Of a stretch of DNA of 64,000 bases, positions 22,806 through 31,038 are shown one piece after another (the stretch's first letter is position 1; each line of letters opens with the position of its first letter). A program made the translations under genes and the position numbers. The stretch is taken from IMG/VR virus record IMGVR_UViG_3300002460_000003, positions 1-64,000 of that record; one strand, 5' to 3'. This DNA comes from a virus. The notes below the pieces were generated by a model. The model worked only from the letters and a program-made list of their open reading frames with translations. It did no database searches and was not told where the DNA came from.

Positions 22806-22950
22806 GTAAGAGTAGTGGTTTTTCTGACGCTATTATTTAGATTTCTAAAGACCTGATGCTATACTTCGCAAGAAGTATCCTCCTCCAGCATCTCAAGGGT
22901 CTTTCTACAACTTTACTTTTCCTCTCCTCCTAAGTAAAGTTGTATTTTAA
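22806..22950 (+). ncRNA. Candidate small RNA with two anti-Shine-Dalgarno-like segments
   Basis: The transcript would begin around 22806. Element 1: AAAGACC (22847-22853) pairs with GGTCTTT (22898-22904), GATGCT with AGCATC, ATACTTC with GAAGTAT around a GCAA tetraloop, leaving CCTCCTCC (22879-22886) as a bulge. Element 2: a perfect 12-base stem (22907-22918 with 22932-22943) whose 13-base loop is CCTCTCCTCC-rich. Both unpaired stretches are complementary to AGGAGG ribosome sites. The final stem may double as a terminator, though its T-tract is weak. No open frame. Confidence 0.6.
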
Positions 22951-22993
22951 TGTGTTTTGAAAACGTGCGTGACACGTCAATGCCTAGTCGGGC

Positions 22994-23065
22994 AGCAAGG
23001 TAGTTCAGAGGCAGAACACCGCATTGAAAAGCGGAATAGTCGGCGAGTCAGATAAGTCCCTTGCG
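22994..23065 (+). tRNA. Degenerate tRNA-Phe(GAA)-like sequence
   Basis: 72 bases, tRNA-sized. The six-base acceptor GCAAGG/CCTTGC, the D-arm GTTC/GAAC with TA before it, and an anticodon loop TTGAAAA identical to that of bacterial tRNA-Phe are present. The anticodon stem is one base short (CCGC/GCGG around eight bases) and no T-arm with TTCRA can be drawn. Probably a decayed tRNA or a tRNA-like element in the terminase leader; unlikely to be a working tRNA. Confidence 0.35.
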
Positions 23066-23130
23066 TAGATAGGAATTCACACCTATCCAGAACACACCAA
23101 AATGCAACTCATTGCAAAGAGAATAATAAG

Positions 23131-23529
23131 ATGGCATATAAAAAACCAGAATATAAGATTCCTAAGGGAGTCTCAGGGAACCCAGCAGGTTCTACACAGA
23201 AAGTACGGATTATTAAATCCCCTCTGCGTAAGACAGCAGACAGTCTTCGTGAAGTAGAAGAAGATGCTTTGAAGTCAATCAAGGCTGCTGTCAAAGGTGA
23301 TAAGATTGATAAAGATCAATTGGACACTAGTAAGTGGGTTATCAGTATGATCCAAACTCTAGATAAGAGTGCTTCTGCTGAAGAGATTGCATCCGCCAAA
23401 GTGAGACTTGATGCAAAGAAAGCTCAAGAGAATGGCGCTGGTGTAGAAGATATGCACACTGCTGAAGTTGTCCCAATGTCATCCCGTCTGAAGCTCACAT
23501 ATGATGCTGATGAAGAGGTTGATGAGTAA
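23131..23529 (+). CDS. Terminase small subunit-like protein (DUF5681)
   Basis: 132 residues. The N-terminus KIPKGVSGNPAGSTQK matches the 'G.SGNPaG' motif of the DUF5681 family found at phage small-terminase positions. The rest is helical and charged. It lies upstream of the large terminase, separated by RNA genes and two virion genes. The DNA-recognition role is inferred from family and position. Confidence 0.65.
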   Translation: MAYKKPEYKIPKGVSGNPAGSTQKVRIIKSPLRKTADSLREVEEDALKSIKAAVKGDKIDKDQLDTSKWVISMIQTLDKSASAEEIASAKVRLDAKKAQENGAGVEDMHTAEVVPMSSRLKLTYDADEEVDE

Positions 23530-23539
23530 AGAATTAATG

Positions 23540-24080
23540 CTGGCTCATGGTTGGCTCGTTTATTCGTAGTCTAGAATACGGTAGACTTGTCGAAGGTTCG
23601 ATTCCTTTAAGCTTAGCTCCAGTTTAAATATCAATCTAGTTATTCACCAATAGTGAGGGTATTTTGAGATTGATAAACTAATTTGAAGTGTCGGCTTAAA
23701 TTATCGGAGAACGCGGCCGTGAACCCACTCCGAGCTTCAAATACAAAGCTCTGAAAAGGTTATTTAAATATAATCGTCTTCTGTAATGGAACAGAGAATC
23801 TAATCAAGCTGCGTGCTTGGTATCGGAACTGCCTAGTTCCCCGAGGCTCTGGCGGGCCTCACCTATTAATAATGCACCGAGTGATATTCTCGCGGAAAAC
23901 ACGGCTGAGTAAGAGGTGATTAAGTTCATGTTTTACGAGGGTGCCTAAAAATATCCCGTTACACGCCATACGGTTCTGAGATGCGTAATGACTGTCAGGA
24001 AAGACTGATTAGTGGAGAGGGTAGGAAGTATGTCCTATCAGATACCGAGCGTAGGATTAGTGGTGGCTACGGTATCAATT
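23540..24080 (+). ncRNA. Unassigned structured RNA locus with T-arm-like element
   Basis: No reading frame spans it. Seen: a perfect T-arm (GAAGG TTCGATT CCTTT, 23592-23608) directly after hairpin AGTCTA/TAGACT (23568-23587); nested helices 23606-23612/23694-23700 (7 bp), 23621-23625/23675-23679 and 23630-23637/23667-23674 (8 bp); five further hairpins at 23703-23850; GCTTGGTATC (23815-23824) able to pair with GATACCGAGC (24041-24050). The T-arm/hairpin block resembles the 3' end of tmRNA, and AAAGACTGATTAG plus TACCGAG at 24000-24049 resemble its pseudoknot-4/P2 strand. If so the gene is rearranged, with the acceptor part first. No convincing tag reading frame was found, so identity stays open. 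Confidence 0.45.
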
Positions 24081-24085
24081 ATTCT

Positions 24086-24160
24086 TGGTGAGTAGCTCAG
24101 AGGTAGAGCAGACGACTGTTAATCGTCCGGTCGGTGGTTCGATCCCACCCTTACCAGCCA
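24086..24160 (+). tRNA. tRNA-Asn (GTT), CCA encoded
   Basis: Full cloverleaf: acceptor TGGTGAG/CTTACCA, D-stem GCTC/GAGC, anticodon stem GACGA/TCGTC with loop CTGTTAA (anticodon GTT), T-arm GGTGG-TTCGATC-CCACC, then G and CCA. Confidence 0.95.
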
Positions 24161-24165
24161 GATTT

Positions 24166-24241
24166 GCTGAGATACGCTAGTGGCCAAGTGGATTGCCTTG
24201 TAAGCAATAAGTCGTCAGTTCGACTCTGACTCTCAGCACCA
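24166..24241 (+). tRNA. tRNA-Thr (TGT), CCA encoded
   Basis: Acceptor GCTGAGA/TCTCAGC, D-stem CGCT/AGTG, anticodon stem ATTGC/GCAAT with loop CTTGTAA (anticodon TGT), T-arm GTCAG-TTCGACT-CTGAC, then A and CCA. Five bases after tRNA-Asn. Confidence 0.93.
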
Positions 24242-24295
24242 CATAAACATCCCATTGTTAATACATGATGGTGAGTGTTATGAAAGAAAAATAAT

Positions 24296-24323
24296 AAAGG
24301 AGATTGGCTAGAGCCAACTTATG
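24296..24323 (+). promoter_or_regulatory. Ribosome site bridged to its start codon by a hairpin
   Basis: AAAGGAGA is 17-18 bases before the ATG, too far for normal initiation, but TTGGC-TAGA-GCCAA between them folds into a five-base stem. Folding leaves an effective gap of about four bases. No in-frame alternative start exists upstream because of a TAG. Confidence 0.55.
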
Positions 24324-25163
24324 TCAATATCCGTAGTCAATCTCCCCAGCCTAACAGAGTATGTAAACTTAGTTTCACTCTCTGGTTTAGATGAAGATGA
24401 AAGTTTAATTCTAAGAAACAACACGTCTACTACAGCCTTTATTATTCAAGCTGTATCTAAGCCAAGTGATAGTGCTGTAGGTTATCCTATCCTCCCCGGC
24501 GAAACTCTTTTAGTACATACCAACTTCACTCCTGTTTGGATTAAGGGTGGTACTGGCCCTTTCATTGTACAAGAGCTTACCAGTACTATCACACCCTTCA
24601 CAGGTGTTGATCTTCCTGAGTCTGTCTACTCAAGTACAACAGAAGCCCTTAGACGTGTCAAGGTTAGCTCAGAACCCTCTGTTGCAGCAGGTGTTCTGCA
24701 TGGACTAACTTACGCTATCAGCGGTTCGTTCTCTGTAGCTGCTGGTGATTTTATAGCAATGAATATCAGCCCAGCTTCTGATATCTTAGTTCACAAGATT
24801 ACAACTAATCAAAATCTTGTATTCGATGTATATAATCAGCATGTTACAGGGACAGCAGATGGTATCTTCACAGCTAAGAACCTAAACCTTATTTCTGAGG
24901 ATATCAGTCCAGCACAAGGGCAGTTATATACACCAGCAACACCTGTTGGTGATATTATCTTCTCAGGTATCTCTGAAGACAATCCTTATATCATTGCTAG
25001 CTTCCTGAAGAAGCCTTCTGTAGTTGTAAAGAATACTACTGGCGGAATAGCTACTATAAAAATAACAATTATATTCGAAGAGTTTGGTCCGAGGGAGGCA
25101 TCATTCGGTTTGACAGCTTCAACCTTACTACTCTCAAATACGGAGATGAGCACCTTTGGCTAG
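24321..25163 (+). CDS. Putative virion protein, 280 aa
   Basis: Beta-rich, with the Ser/Thr/Val-rich composition of phage particle proteins, and no catalytic motif. Residues 1-90 look like a small jelly-roll-type domain (LILRNNTSTTAFIIQ, LPGETLLVHT). Start depends on the hairpin-bridged ribosome site. It lies between RNA genes and the large terminase, so a head-decoration, fibre or accessory role is possible. Not recognised. Confidence 0.55.
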   Translation: MSISVVNLPSLTEYVNLVSLSGLDEDESLILRNNTSTTAFIIQAVSKPSDSAVGYPILPGETLLVHTNFTPVWIKGGTGPFIVQELTSTITPFTGVDLPESVYSSTTEALRRVKVSSEPSVAAGVLHGLTYAISGSFSVAAGDFIAMNISPASDILVHKITTNQNLVFDVYNQHVTGTADGIFTAKNLNLISEDISPAQGQLYTPATPVGDIIFSGISEDNPYIIASFLKKPSVVVKNTTGGIATIKITIIFEEFGPREASFGLTASTLLLSNTEMSTFG

Positions 25164-25734
25164 ACAAATAATTCCTAATAGTGGCCTTTGGTCATCTATT
25201 GCAGCTATCATTAACGCTAACGATGCTGAGCTTTATAATGAAGTGAAGGTTGGTGTTTATGATTACAATGACTTGGCTACAGCTACTACGCCAATTAGTA
25301 TTGCAGTGGCTGGTACATATTATCCACTAACTAATGATGCTCTTGGTGCATTCACTAATCTCACTTATGCATTACCGGGTGTTCCTAATTTGTGGGATAC
25401 TATTACTCAGTCATTTGATTTCACTGACCTAGCATTGGGTGACACTGTAGATATTCGTTTGGATATCACTGTTACAAGTTCAGCTAACAACCAAGACTTC
25501 ACTGTCACATTATTCCTTGCAGATGGTACAGGTGGTCAATACGAACTACCATTAATCTCAGAGCGAAACTTCAAAGTAGCTGGCACAAGACAGCTTGTAG
25601 AGTTCACTGGTATTTATATGGGTGACACTAATACTTTGAATAATCCTGCTAGATTTAAGATTAAGTCTTCTAACACAGGTAGTGTTATAGTCAATGGTTG
25701 GTATGTTCGTGCAATTAAACGGGTATTAGCTTAA
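25156..25734 (+). CDS. Putative virion protein, 192 aa, TTG start
   Basis: TTG start overlapping the upstream stop by eight bases, with GGAG ten bases before. Beta-sandwich-like composition (DTVDIRLDITVTSSANNQDF, FTVTLFLADGTGG). It pairs with the preceding gene and may form part of the same structure. Function unknown. Confidence 0.55.
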   Translation: MARQIIPNSGLWSSIAAIINANDAELYNEVKVGVYDYNDLATATTPISIAVAGTYYPLTNDALGAFTNLTYALPGVPNLWDTITQSFDFTDLALGDTVDIRLDITVTSSANNQDFTVTLFLADGTGGQYELPLISERNFKVAGTRQLVEFTGIYMGDTNTLNNPARFKIKSSNTGSVIVNGWYVRAIKRVLA

Positions 25735-25751
25735 TTATTTTGTTATAGCTA

Positions 25752-25780
25752 TTGCTTTTAGAGAATTAAGTTGTTATAAT
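25752..25780 (+). promoter_or_regulatory. Sigma70 promoter of the terminase-head genes
   Basis: TTGCTT, 17-base spacer, TATAAT (perfect -10), 38 bases before the terminase start codon. Confidence 0.7.
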
Positions 25781-25818
25781 TAATAATCTGAGATAGAGAA
25801 TAACAAATGGAATAAACA

Positions 25819-27503
25819 ATGAGTGATTTTAGTTTCTCACCAGCGTCTAAGAAACAAGAATGGTTCTTATCAAGTGACGCTAATATTATTGTATATGGTG
25901 GTAAATTTGTGCCTCCATTTAAAACTCTCTTAAACGGGGAAAGCTAAGGGTAGATTACTACCTATGCCAATCCCGTGCCAATGTTTAAAGACAGTGCGTA
26001 GAGGCCATCGAAAACACACAGCAATGTGGAAGTGAGTAGAGTAGGGGTCAAGTGACTCCCGAAACAGAGAGAATTCTTTGAATTAAGAGTTGGTCCGACA
26101 ACACCTGAAAGGGTGGAAGAAGTTTAACGAACTTCAAAACTGATAAGGCAATGGGTGGTGGTAAGTCATATTGCGGCTTACTTCGCCATTTACGTTGGGT
26201 AGATGATCCACAATATCGTGGTTATGTAGTCCGTAAACAGCAAACAAGTATTATGGTTGCTGGTGGACTTTTTGACGAAGCTTATGGGTTATATAAAGCT
26301 TACGATCCAAATGTAAAACCAAATAAAAAAGCCATGACATTTACCTTCTCTTCCGGTGCGGTTGTGGCTATGGGTCACTGTGAAACCAATGAGGATGCTG
26401 AGAAATGGCGTGGTAGACAAGTATCGGCGTGCATGATCGACGAGGCCACACAGCTTCTAGAAGACCATGTTTTGGTTATTCTTTCTCGCCTACGATCTAA
26501 AGCAAAAATGGTTCCAAACCTTTTCTTAACTTGCAACCCGAACCCGGACAGTTTTGTTCGTCGTTGGATTGACTGGTGGATTATCCCTAAAGGTCAAGAG
26601 AATGCAGGAAGACCTGATCCAGAGCGTGATGGTAAGGTAAGATGGTTTATTCGTCAAAATAACGAAATGATTTGGGCAGACACAAGGCAAGAGTTACTTG
26701 ATACTTACGGAAGTCATGTACTCCCCCTCTCCTTACAATTCATCTCAGCAACAATCTACGATAACCCACCACTAATTAAATCCAACCCTGGATATCTTGC
26801 AAACCTTCAAGGTCTTAAACGTGTAAAACAAGAACGCGACCTTTACGGAAACTGGGATATTCGTGAAGATGCTTCTGGTTATTGGAAAGCCGAATGGCTT
26901 GGTGAACCAGTTAATCCATGTGATTTAGAAATTGTTTCTTACTGTAGAGCATGGGATATCGCTGGCTCGATCCCATCCGAATCCCTGCCAAATCCTGACT
27001 GGACTGCTGGAGTTTTAATAGGTAAAACAAAGACAGGGTTATATGTCATCGAAGATGTTGTGAGATTCAGAGCAAGGTTTGGTGAAGTCTTACAGAGAAT
27101 TATTGTTACCGCTAAATCTGATCCCGATGGTACTCAAATCATACTCCCCCAGGAGCCTGGACAAGCAGGAAAAGCTGCTGGTCAAATGATGATTAAAGAG
27201 CTTATTGAGGAAGGGTTCTACGCAAGAATGCGCCCATCTAATAAATCTAAAGTCATTCGTTTCCAACCTTTCGCAGCAGCAACAGAGGCTGGGTTAGTTA
27301 GATACGTGGCTGGTACTTGGAATGATGAGTATTTCTTTGAGCTAGAAGCATTCACTGGTGACAGAAAGAATAAGGATGACCAAGTGGACGCATCGTCTGA
27401 TGCCTTCATAACACTGGCTCAGAAAATGAATATACCAAACTTCCTCACAGGATTAAAATCAGCCGATTCTATCCTAACAACTACTAACCCATTTGCCCGA
27501 TAG
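25819..27503 (+). CDS. terL: Terminase large subunit, interrupted by a group I intron
   Basis: Exons 25819-25902 (28 codons) and 26148-27503; spliced product 479 residues. Exon 1 ends ...IIVYGG and exon 2 begins AMGGGKSYCG, so splicing rebuilds the Walker A loop GGAMGGGKS. Further motifs: Walker B ACMIDEATQL, the coupling motif LTCNPNP, and nuclease acidic residues CRAWDIAGS and KDDQVDASSDAF. The enzyme packages DNA by ATP-driven translocation and cuts it. Unspliced RNA gives only a 42-residue dead-end peptide, so active terminase depends on splicing. Confidence 0.93.
25903..26147 (+). ncRNA. Group I intron without an open reading frame
   Basis: 245 bases. P1: exon end ATGGTGGT pairs with internal guide GCCTCCAT (25911-25918), closing in the conserved U-G wobble at the splice site. 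P10: first exon-2 bases GCAA pair with TTGT (25907-25910). The core TTAAACGGGGAAAGC...AATCCCGTGCC forms P4 and closely resembles that of the T4 td intron; GGTAG/CTACC forms P5. Hairpins GGGGTCA/TGACTCCC, CACC/GGGTG and GAAGTT/AACTTC follow, and the last base is G. Small size and absence of a gene mean mobility would need an endonuclease encoded elsewhere. Confidence 0.92.
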
Positions 27504-27511
27504 GAGGCTAT

Positions 27512-28999
27512 ATGGCTGAAACAGCCGTTGAGAGTGTTACTACACTTTCCCAAGGCGCAGACTCAACTATACCTCGGCTTAAACTAGGGCAATCAAGTTA
27601 CAACGGTCTTTGGACTCTCGGTGGTAACATCTTTGAAGAGTGCAATTCAGAACTACGTTGGCCCCGAGCAATTCATACTTATAAGAAGATGGCTAAAGAT
27701 GCCACCATTGCTCCTGCTCTCAACTTAGTTGAAATGGCAATTGCTCGTGTCCCTTGGAGCATTAAGATTCCAGAGGGTTATGAAGATCAGCTAAAAGATA
27801 AAGCTGTATTCCTTGAGCAAGTCATGGGTGATATGGAGGATAGTTTTGGATCATTCATCAGACGTGCTGCTACATTCAATCGTTATGGCTTTGCTCCTAT
27901 TGAAAAGGTGTATCGCAAGCGTTTAAAGGGTAATGGTAGTAAGTATGACGATGGGTTGATTGGTATTGAAAGTCTCCCTCTAATTGCACAGGATACTGTA
28001 GCCAGTTGGGATTGGGAAAAGAAAGGTCGTAAGTTATCAGGTCTTTGGCAATTCATTGTTGAACCATCAGGTAAGAGTAACGCTACGCTAGTAAATACGA
28101 ATAGTGAAGAATTCATTCGTCGTAAGAAGTTTATGTTGTTTCGCAACAACCCTCTGAAAGATAACCCTGAAGGTGAGTCACCTCTTAAAGCCTGTTGGGC
28201 TGCTTGGAAGTATAAGACTTCTTTAGAAGAGTTTGAAGCAATGGGTGTGTCAAGTGATATGCGAGGACTTAAAGTTCTTTATATCCCGCCACGCTACATG
28301 GCAGAGGATGCTAGTCCTGAAGATAAGGCTGTGTATGATTATTATAAAAATATCATGCGGAACCTGCATATGAATGAACAGAGTGGTTTGATTCTTCCTC
28401 AAGTCCTAGATGACCAAGGTGAACAATACTTTAAGTTTGATGTTATCTCTGTTACTGGTCAAAAGGCTCATGATGTAAACAAGATTATTGGTCGTTATAA
28501 GAATGAGATTATTTCTTCTCTTATGGCTTCTCAGCTTGTACTAGGTCAAGAAGGTGGTGGTTCATTCAGTCTTGCTGAGTCCCTACAGGGTATCTCAGAT
28601 ATGGCTATTGAGTCAAAGTTGATTGAGATTCAAGACCAACTCAACCATGACCTTATTCCTCAGTTGTTTGCTCTTAATGGTTGGGATACATCAGTCACTC
28701 CTCATTTCACCTTTGGTGATCTTAAGACTCCAGACCTCGATGTTCTATCTAAGTTTATTCAACGTGTTGGTGCGGCAGGAATGCTGAGTCAAGACCCACG
28801 TACAATTAACTGGATTGCTGAACAGGCGAACATGCCAGTTCCTTTTGATGACACTTCAATGGATATTGATGAAGGGCGTAAGCAACTGACAGGCTTCTCA
28901 TCTAATGCTGGTGAAGGTATGCAGGAAGGTATGCCATCTGGAACAGGTAGTGCTACAGGCGGTGGTGATCAATCAACTGGCAACTCGGAGAACACATAA
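27512..28999 (+). CDS. Portal protein (DUF935-like)
   Basis: 495 residues, directly after the terminase with AGGAGG eight bases before ATG. Opening and core (RAIHTYKKMAKDATIAPALNLVEMAI, FGSFIRRAATFNRYGFAPIEKVYR) match the portal family related to Mu gp29. The C-terminus is a disordered Gly/Ser tail. It forms the ring at the capsid vertex through which DNA enters. Confidence 0.85.
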   Translation: MAETAVESVTTLSQGADSTIPRLKLGQSSYNGLWTLGGNIFEECNSELRWPRAIHTYKKMAKDATIAPALNLVEMAIARVPWSIKIPEGYEDQLKDKAVFLEQVMGDMEDSFGSFIRRAATFNRYGFAPIEKVYRKRLKGNGSKYDDGLIGIESLPLIAQDTVASWDWEKKGRKLSGLWQFIVEPSGKSNATLVNTNSEEFIRRKKFMLFRNNPLKDNPEGESPLKACWAAWKYKTSLEEFEAMGVSSDMRGLKVLYIPPRYMAEDASPEDKAVYDYYKNIMRNLHMNEQSGLILPQVLDDQGEQYFKFDVISVTGQKAHDVNKIIGRYKNEIISSLMASQLVLGQEGGGSFSLAESLQGISDMAIESKLIEIQDQLNHDLIPQLFALNGWDTSVTPHFTFGDLKTPDLDVLSKFIQRVGAAGMLSQDPRTINWIAEQANMPVPFDDTSMDIDEGRKQLTGFSSNAGEGMQEGMPSGTGSATGGGDQSTGNSENT

Positions 29000-29631
29000 T
29001 GCCGTGGACGAAGAGTAAATTGCCGAACGCAGCAAAGAATCTCACAGACAAACAAAAAGAGATATTTGTAGCAGTGGCTAATAGCGTTCTAAAAGATACT
29101 GGGGATGAGGGGCAAGCAATTGCCTCTGGTCTTGCAGCAGCGAAAAAGGAAAAGGGTATGAAGAAAAGTTTCGCTGAATCTTTAGGCGAACTCATTGAGA
29201 AACATTTTGGTGGTAGTGAACAAGAAGCTGAAGCAGTTGAGCAAGTAACCAAGTCTGTTAATGAGGAGCAACGTTTAGCTCTATTCATTGTACTAGAACC
29301 ACAAGATGGTGGCGATACTACTACAGACCTACATGGTGATACTTACACTGTAGAAGAAGTTGAGAAAGCTTGTCATAACTTCAATCAACATTGCATGAAA
29401 GCTAATCTATTCCACAAAGTTGAAACAGAAGAAGCTAAGATTGTTGAGAGTTATGTAGCCCCTGTTGATTTTGTTCTCGACGATAAAACAATTAAAAAAG
29501 GCACTTGGTTGCAAAGTTGGTACTTCCCAGAAACAGAAGTAGGTGAACTCCTATGGAAATCTGTTAAAGATGGGACTGTCAATGGAGTTTCAATCCAAGG
29601 TCGAGCCACTACGGAGAGATTGGATGACTAA
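28999..29631 (+). CDS. XkdF-like prohead protease candidate with ChaB-like N-terminus
   Basis: 210 residues. Residues 1-50 (WTKSKLPNAAKNLTDKQKEIFVAVANSVL) resemble ChaB-type regions. From about 90 the sequence RLALFIVLEPQDGGDTTTDLHGDTYTVEEVEKACHNF through GVSIQGRA follows phage XkdF proteins, proposed serine proteases. Start overlaps the portal stop (TAATG). Placement between portal and scaffold fits head maturation; catalytic residues were not assigned. Confidence 0.7.
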   Translation: MPWTKSKLPNAAKNLTDKQKEIFVAVANSVLKDTGDEGQAIASGLAAAKKEKGMKKSFAESLGELIEKHFGGSEQEAEAVEQVTKSVNEEQRLALFIVLEPQDGGDTTTDLHGDTYTVEEVEKACHNFNQHCMKANLFHKVETEEAKIVESYVAPVDFVLDDKTIKKGTWLQSWYFPETEVGELLWKSVKDGTVNGVSIQGRATTERLDD

Positions 29632-30607
29632 AGCTATTAAGGCAACACGAAAGTTGTCTAACTTTAACTTTGATTTTGAAGGTGCTGCTGTTGCCCTTGT
29701 TGGTCCCGCTGTAGGGGGAAGTGCAAATGGCCACACAACTTTACTAACCAAAAGCTTAGAGGGTATCACTGAAGAACAAGTAGATAAAGCTACAGAAGTA
29801 CAAGTCACAATGAATATTGTTGATTTTCTCTGTAAGTTCTACCATCTCTGGTATGAAGATGCCATTGTTCTAGCTACTGCTTTTGGATATGACGTTGGTG
29901 ATGCAGGTTATTCTTTTGATGAATCTGCTTCTGAATATGATGAATATATCCAAGAGAAAGTTGATGCTATCCAAGTAATGAAGTCATTGGTTCTTGATAA
30001 AGAGATTGATGACATTAAGAAAGCTGTTGCTGAGTTGTCAGCAGAAGATTACTTACTCATTCTTAAAGCACAAGAACAATTTGAAAAGAACTTTGAAGCT
30101 GCAACCCTAAAAGTTGAAGCTATCAAGAAGTCCTCTGGCATTCCAGCCAAGGGCGTTAGTGTATCGGAAGATACAAAGTCTCCCTCCGTGGAAATTCAAA
30201 AACAAGAAGAGGACTCTATGTCTGAGTTTATTACAAAAGCTGCACACGAAGAAGCAGTGAGCAAGGCAATCGAAGTTGCCCTTGCCCCTGTACAAGAAGA
30301 ACTAAAGAAAGCCAAGGAACAACTTGAAGTAGTTGAACTTGCTAAATTAGAAGCTGTAGCAAAAGCGCGTAAAGCTGCAATTGCTGAAGTAGAGAAAGAT
30401 GAAGCAGCCGCTGAAGCACTCTACAAATCCCTTGAAGCTGTCTCCGATGAAAGCTTTGAAGTGATCGTTAAATCACTCAAAGCCAAAGAAGAAAAGCTAG
30501 AAGATTCCGACCTCTTCAAACAGAAGAGCAAGAATACCGAAGTTGAAGAGCCTGTTGCAGAGAACGCTACTTCTGCAATTCTTAAAGCAAAATATCAAAA
30601 TCAATAA
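29624..30607 (+). CDS. Scaffold-like coiled-coil protein, 327 aa
   Basis: Start set at MTKAIKATRK, overlapping the protease stop by eight bases. An N-terminal conserved patch (FNFDFEGAAVALVGPAVGG) is followed by long helical stretches; residues about 210-300 are strongly coiled coil (EELKKAKEQLEVVELAKLEA). Position between protease and capsid genes and composition suggest an assembly scaffold. Confidence 0.65.
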   Translation: MTKAIKATRKLSNFNFDFEGAAVALVGPAVGGSANGHTTLLTKSLEGITEEQVDKATEVQVTMNIVDFLCKFYHLWYEDAIVLATAFGYDVGDAGYSFDESASEYDEYIQEKVDAIQVMKSLVLDKEIDDIKKAVAELSAEDYLLILKAQEQFEKNFEAATLKVEAIKKSSGIPAKGVSVSEDTKSPSVEIQKQEEDSMSEFITKAAHEEAVSKAIEVALAPVQEELKKAKEQLEVVELAKLEAVAKARKAAIAEVEKDEAAAEALYKSLEAVSDESFEVIVKSLKAKEEKLEDSDLFKQKSKNTEVEEPVAENATSAILKAKYQNQ

Positions 30608-30625
30608 TATCTCGGAGATATAAAT

Positions 30626-31024
30626 ATGCCCACTATTGCTACTGACACTTTCCGTCTGAGCCACCTTGTAAAGAAAGAACTATGGCCAGAAAAAGGCTTC
30701 TGCCGTTTGGAAGTCACCGTAAACGAAGCCACTGCTAAAACTTATGCTGTTGGTACTGTTCTAGGTAAAGTTACCGCTGACGGTAAGTACAAAATTGCCG
30801 TACAGACTGCCGTTGATGGTAGTGCTGTTGCCGCTGCAATCGTACTTGACGACCATTCCATTGCTGCCACCACCGACACTAAGATTGTCGTTCTTGTTAA
30901 AGGCCCAGCAGAAGTATCTAAGGGTGCGTTGGTACTCGATGCTACTTATGACCTCGATGCAGAAAAAGATGTTGTATATGCATCTCTAGAAGCCCTAAAC
31001 ATTAACGTCGCACCAACAGTATAA
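30626..31024 (+). CDS. Head decoration protein, lambda D-like
   Basis: 132 residues. Layout DTFRLSHLVKKELWPEKGFCR, then AVGTVLGKVTADGKYK and VVLVKGPAEVSKGALVL matches the lambda gpD / HDPD family that trimerises on the capsid surface. Immediately upstream of the capsid gene, as usual. Confidence 0.8.
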   Translation: MPTIATDTFRLSHLVKKELWPEKGFCRLEVTVNEATAKTYAVGTVLGKVTADGKYKIAVQTAVDGSAVAAAIVLDDHSIAATTDTKIVVLVKGPAEVSKGALVLDATYDLDAEKDVVYASLEALNINVAPTV

Positions 31025-31038
31025 GGATTAAATAGAAT

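Noticed and set aside
23540-23625. A tRNA with D-arm directly followed by T-arm
   Set aside because: No acceptor strand upstream pairs with the 3' segment and there is no anticodon arm in place.
23869-23911. Possible tmRNA tag frame GCA...TAA
   Set aside because: It starts with a resume-like GCA but encodes a peptide ending in T-A-E rather than the usual Ala-Ala, and has no supporting pseudoknot I could draw.
23700-24010. Resemblance to RNase P RNA (AGGAAAG, GATG..AATGACTGTC)
   Set aside because: Conserved regions are in the wrong order and the ACAGAA and GAGGAAAGTCC elements are missing or altered.
25819-26150. Terminase read as a pseudogene because of in-frame stops
   Set aside because: The interruption has group I intron landmarks (P1 wobble, P10, P4 core, terminal G) and precise removal rebuilds Walker A.
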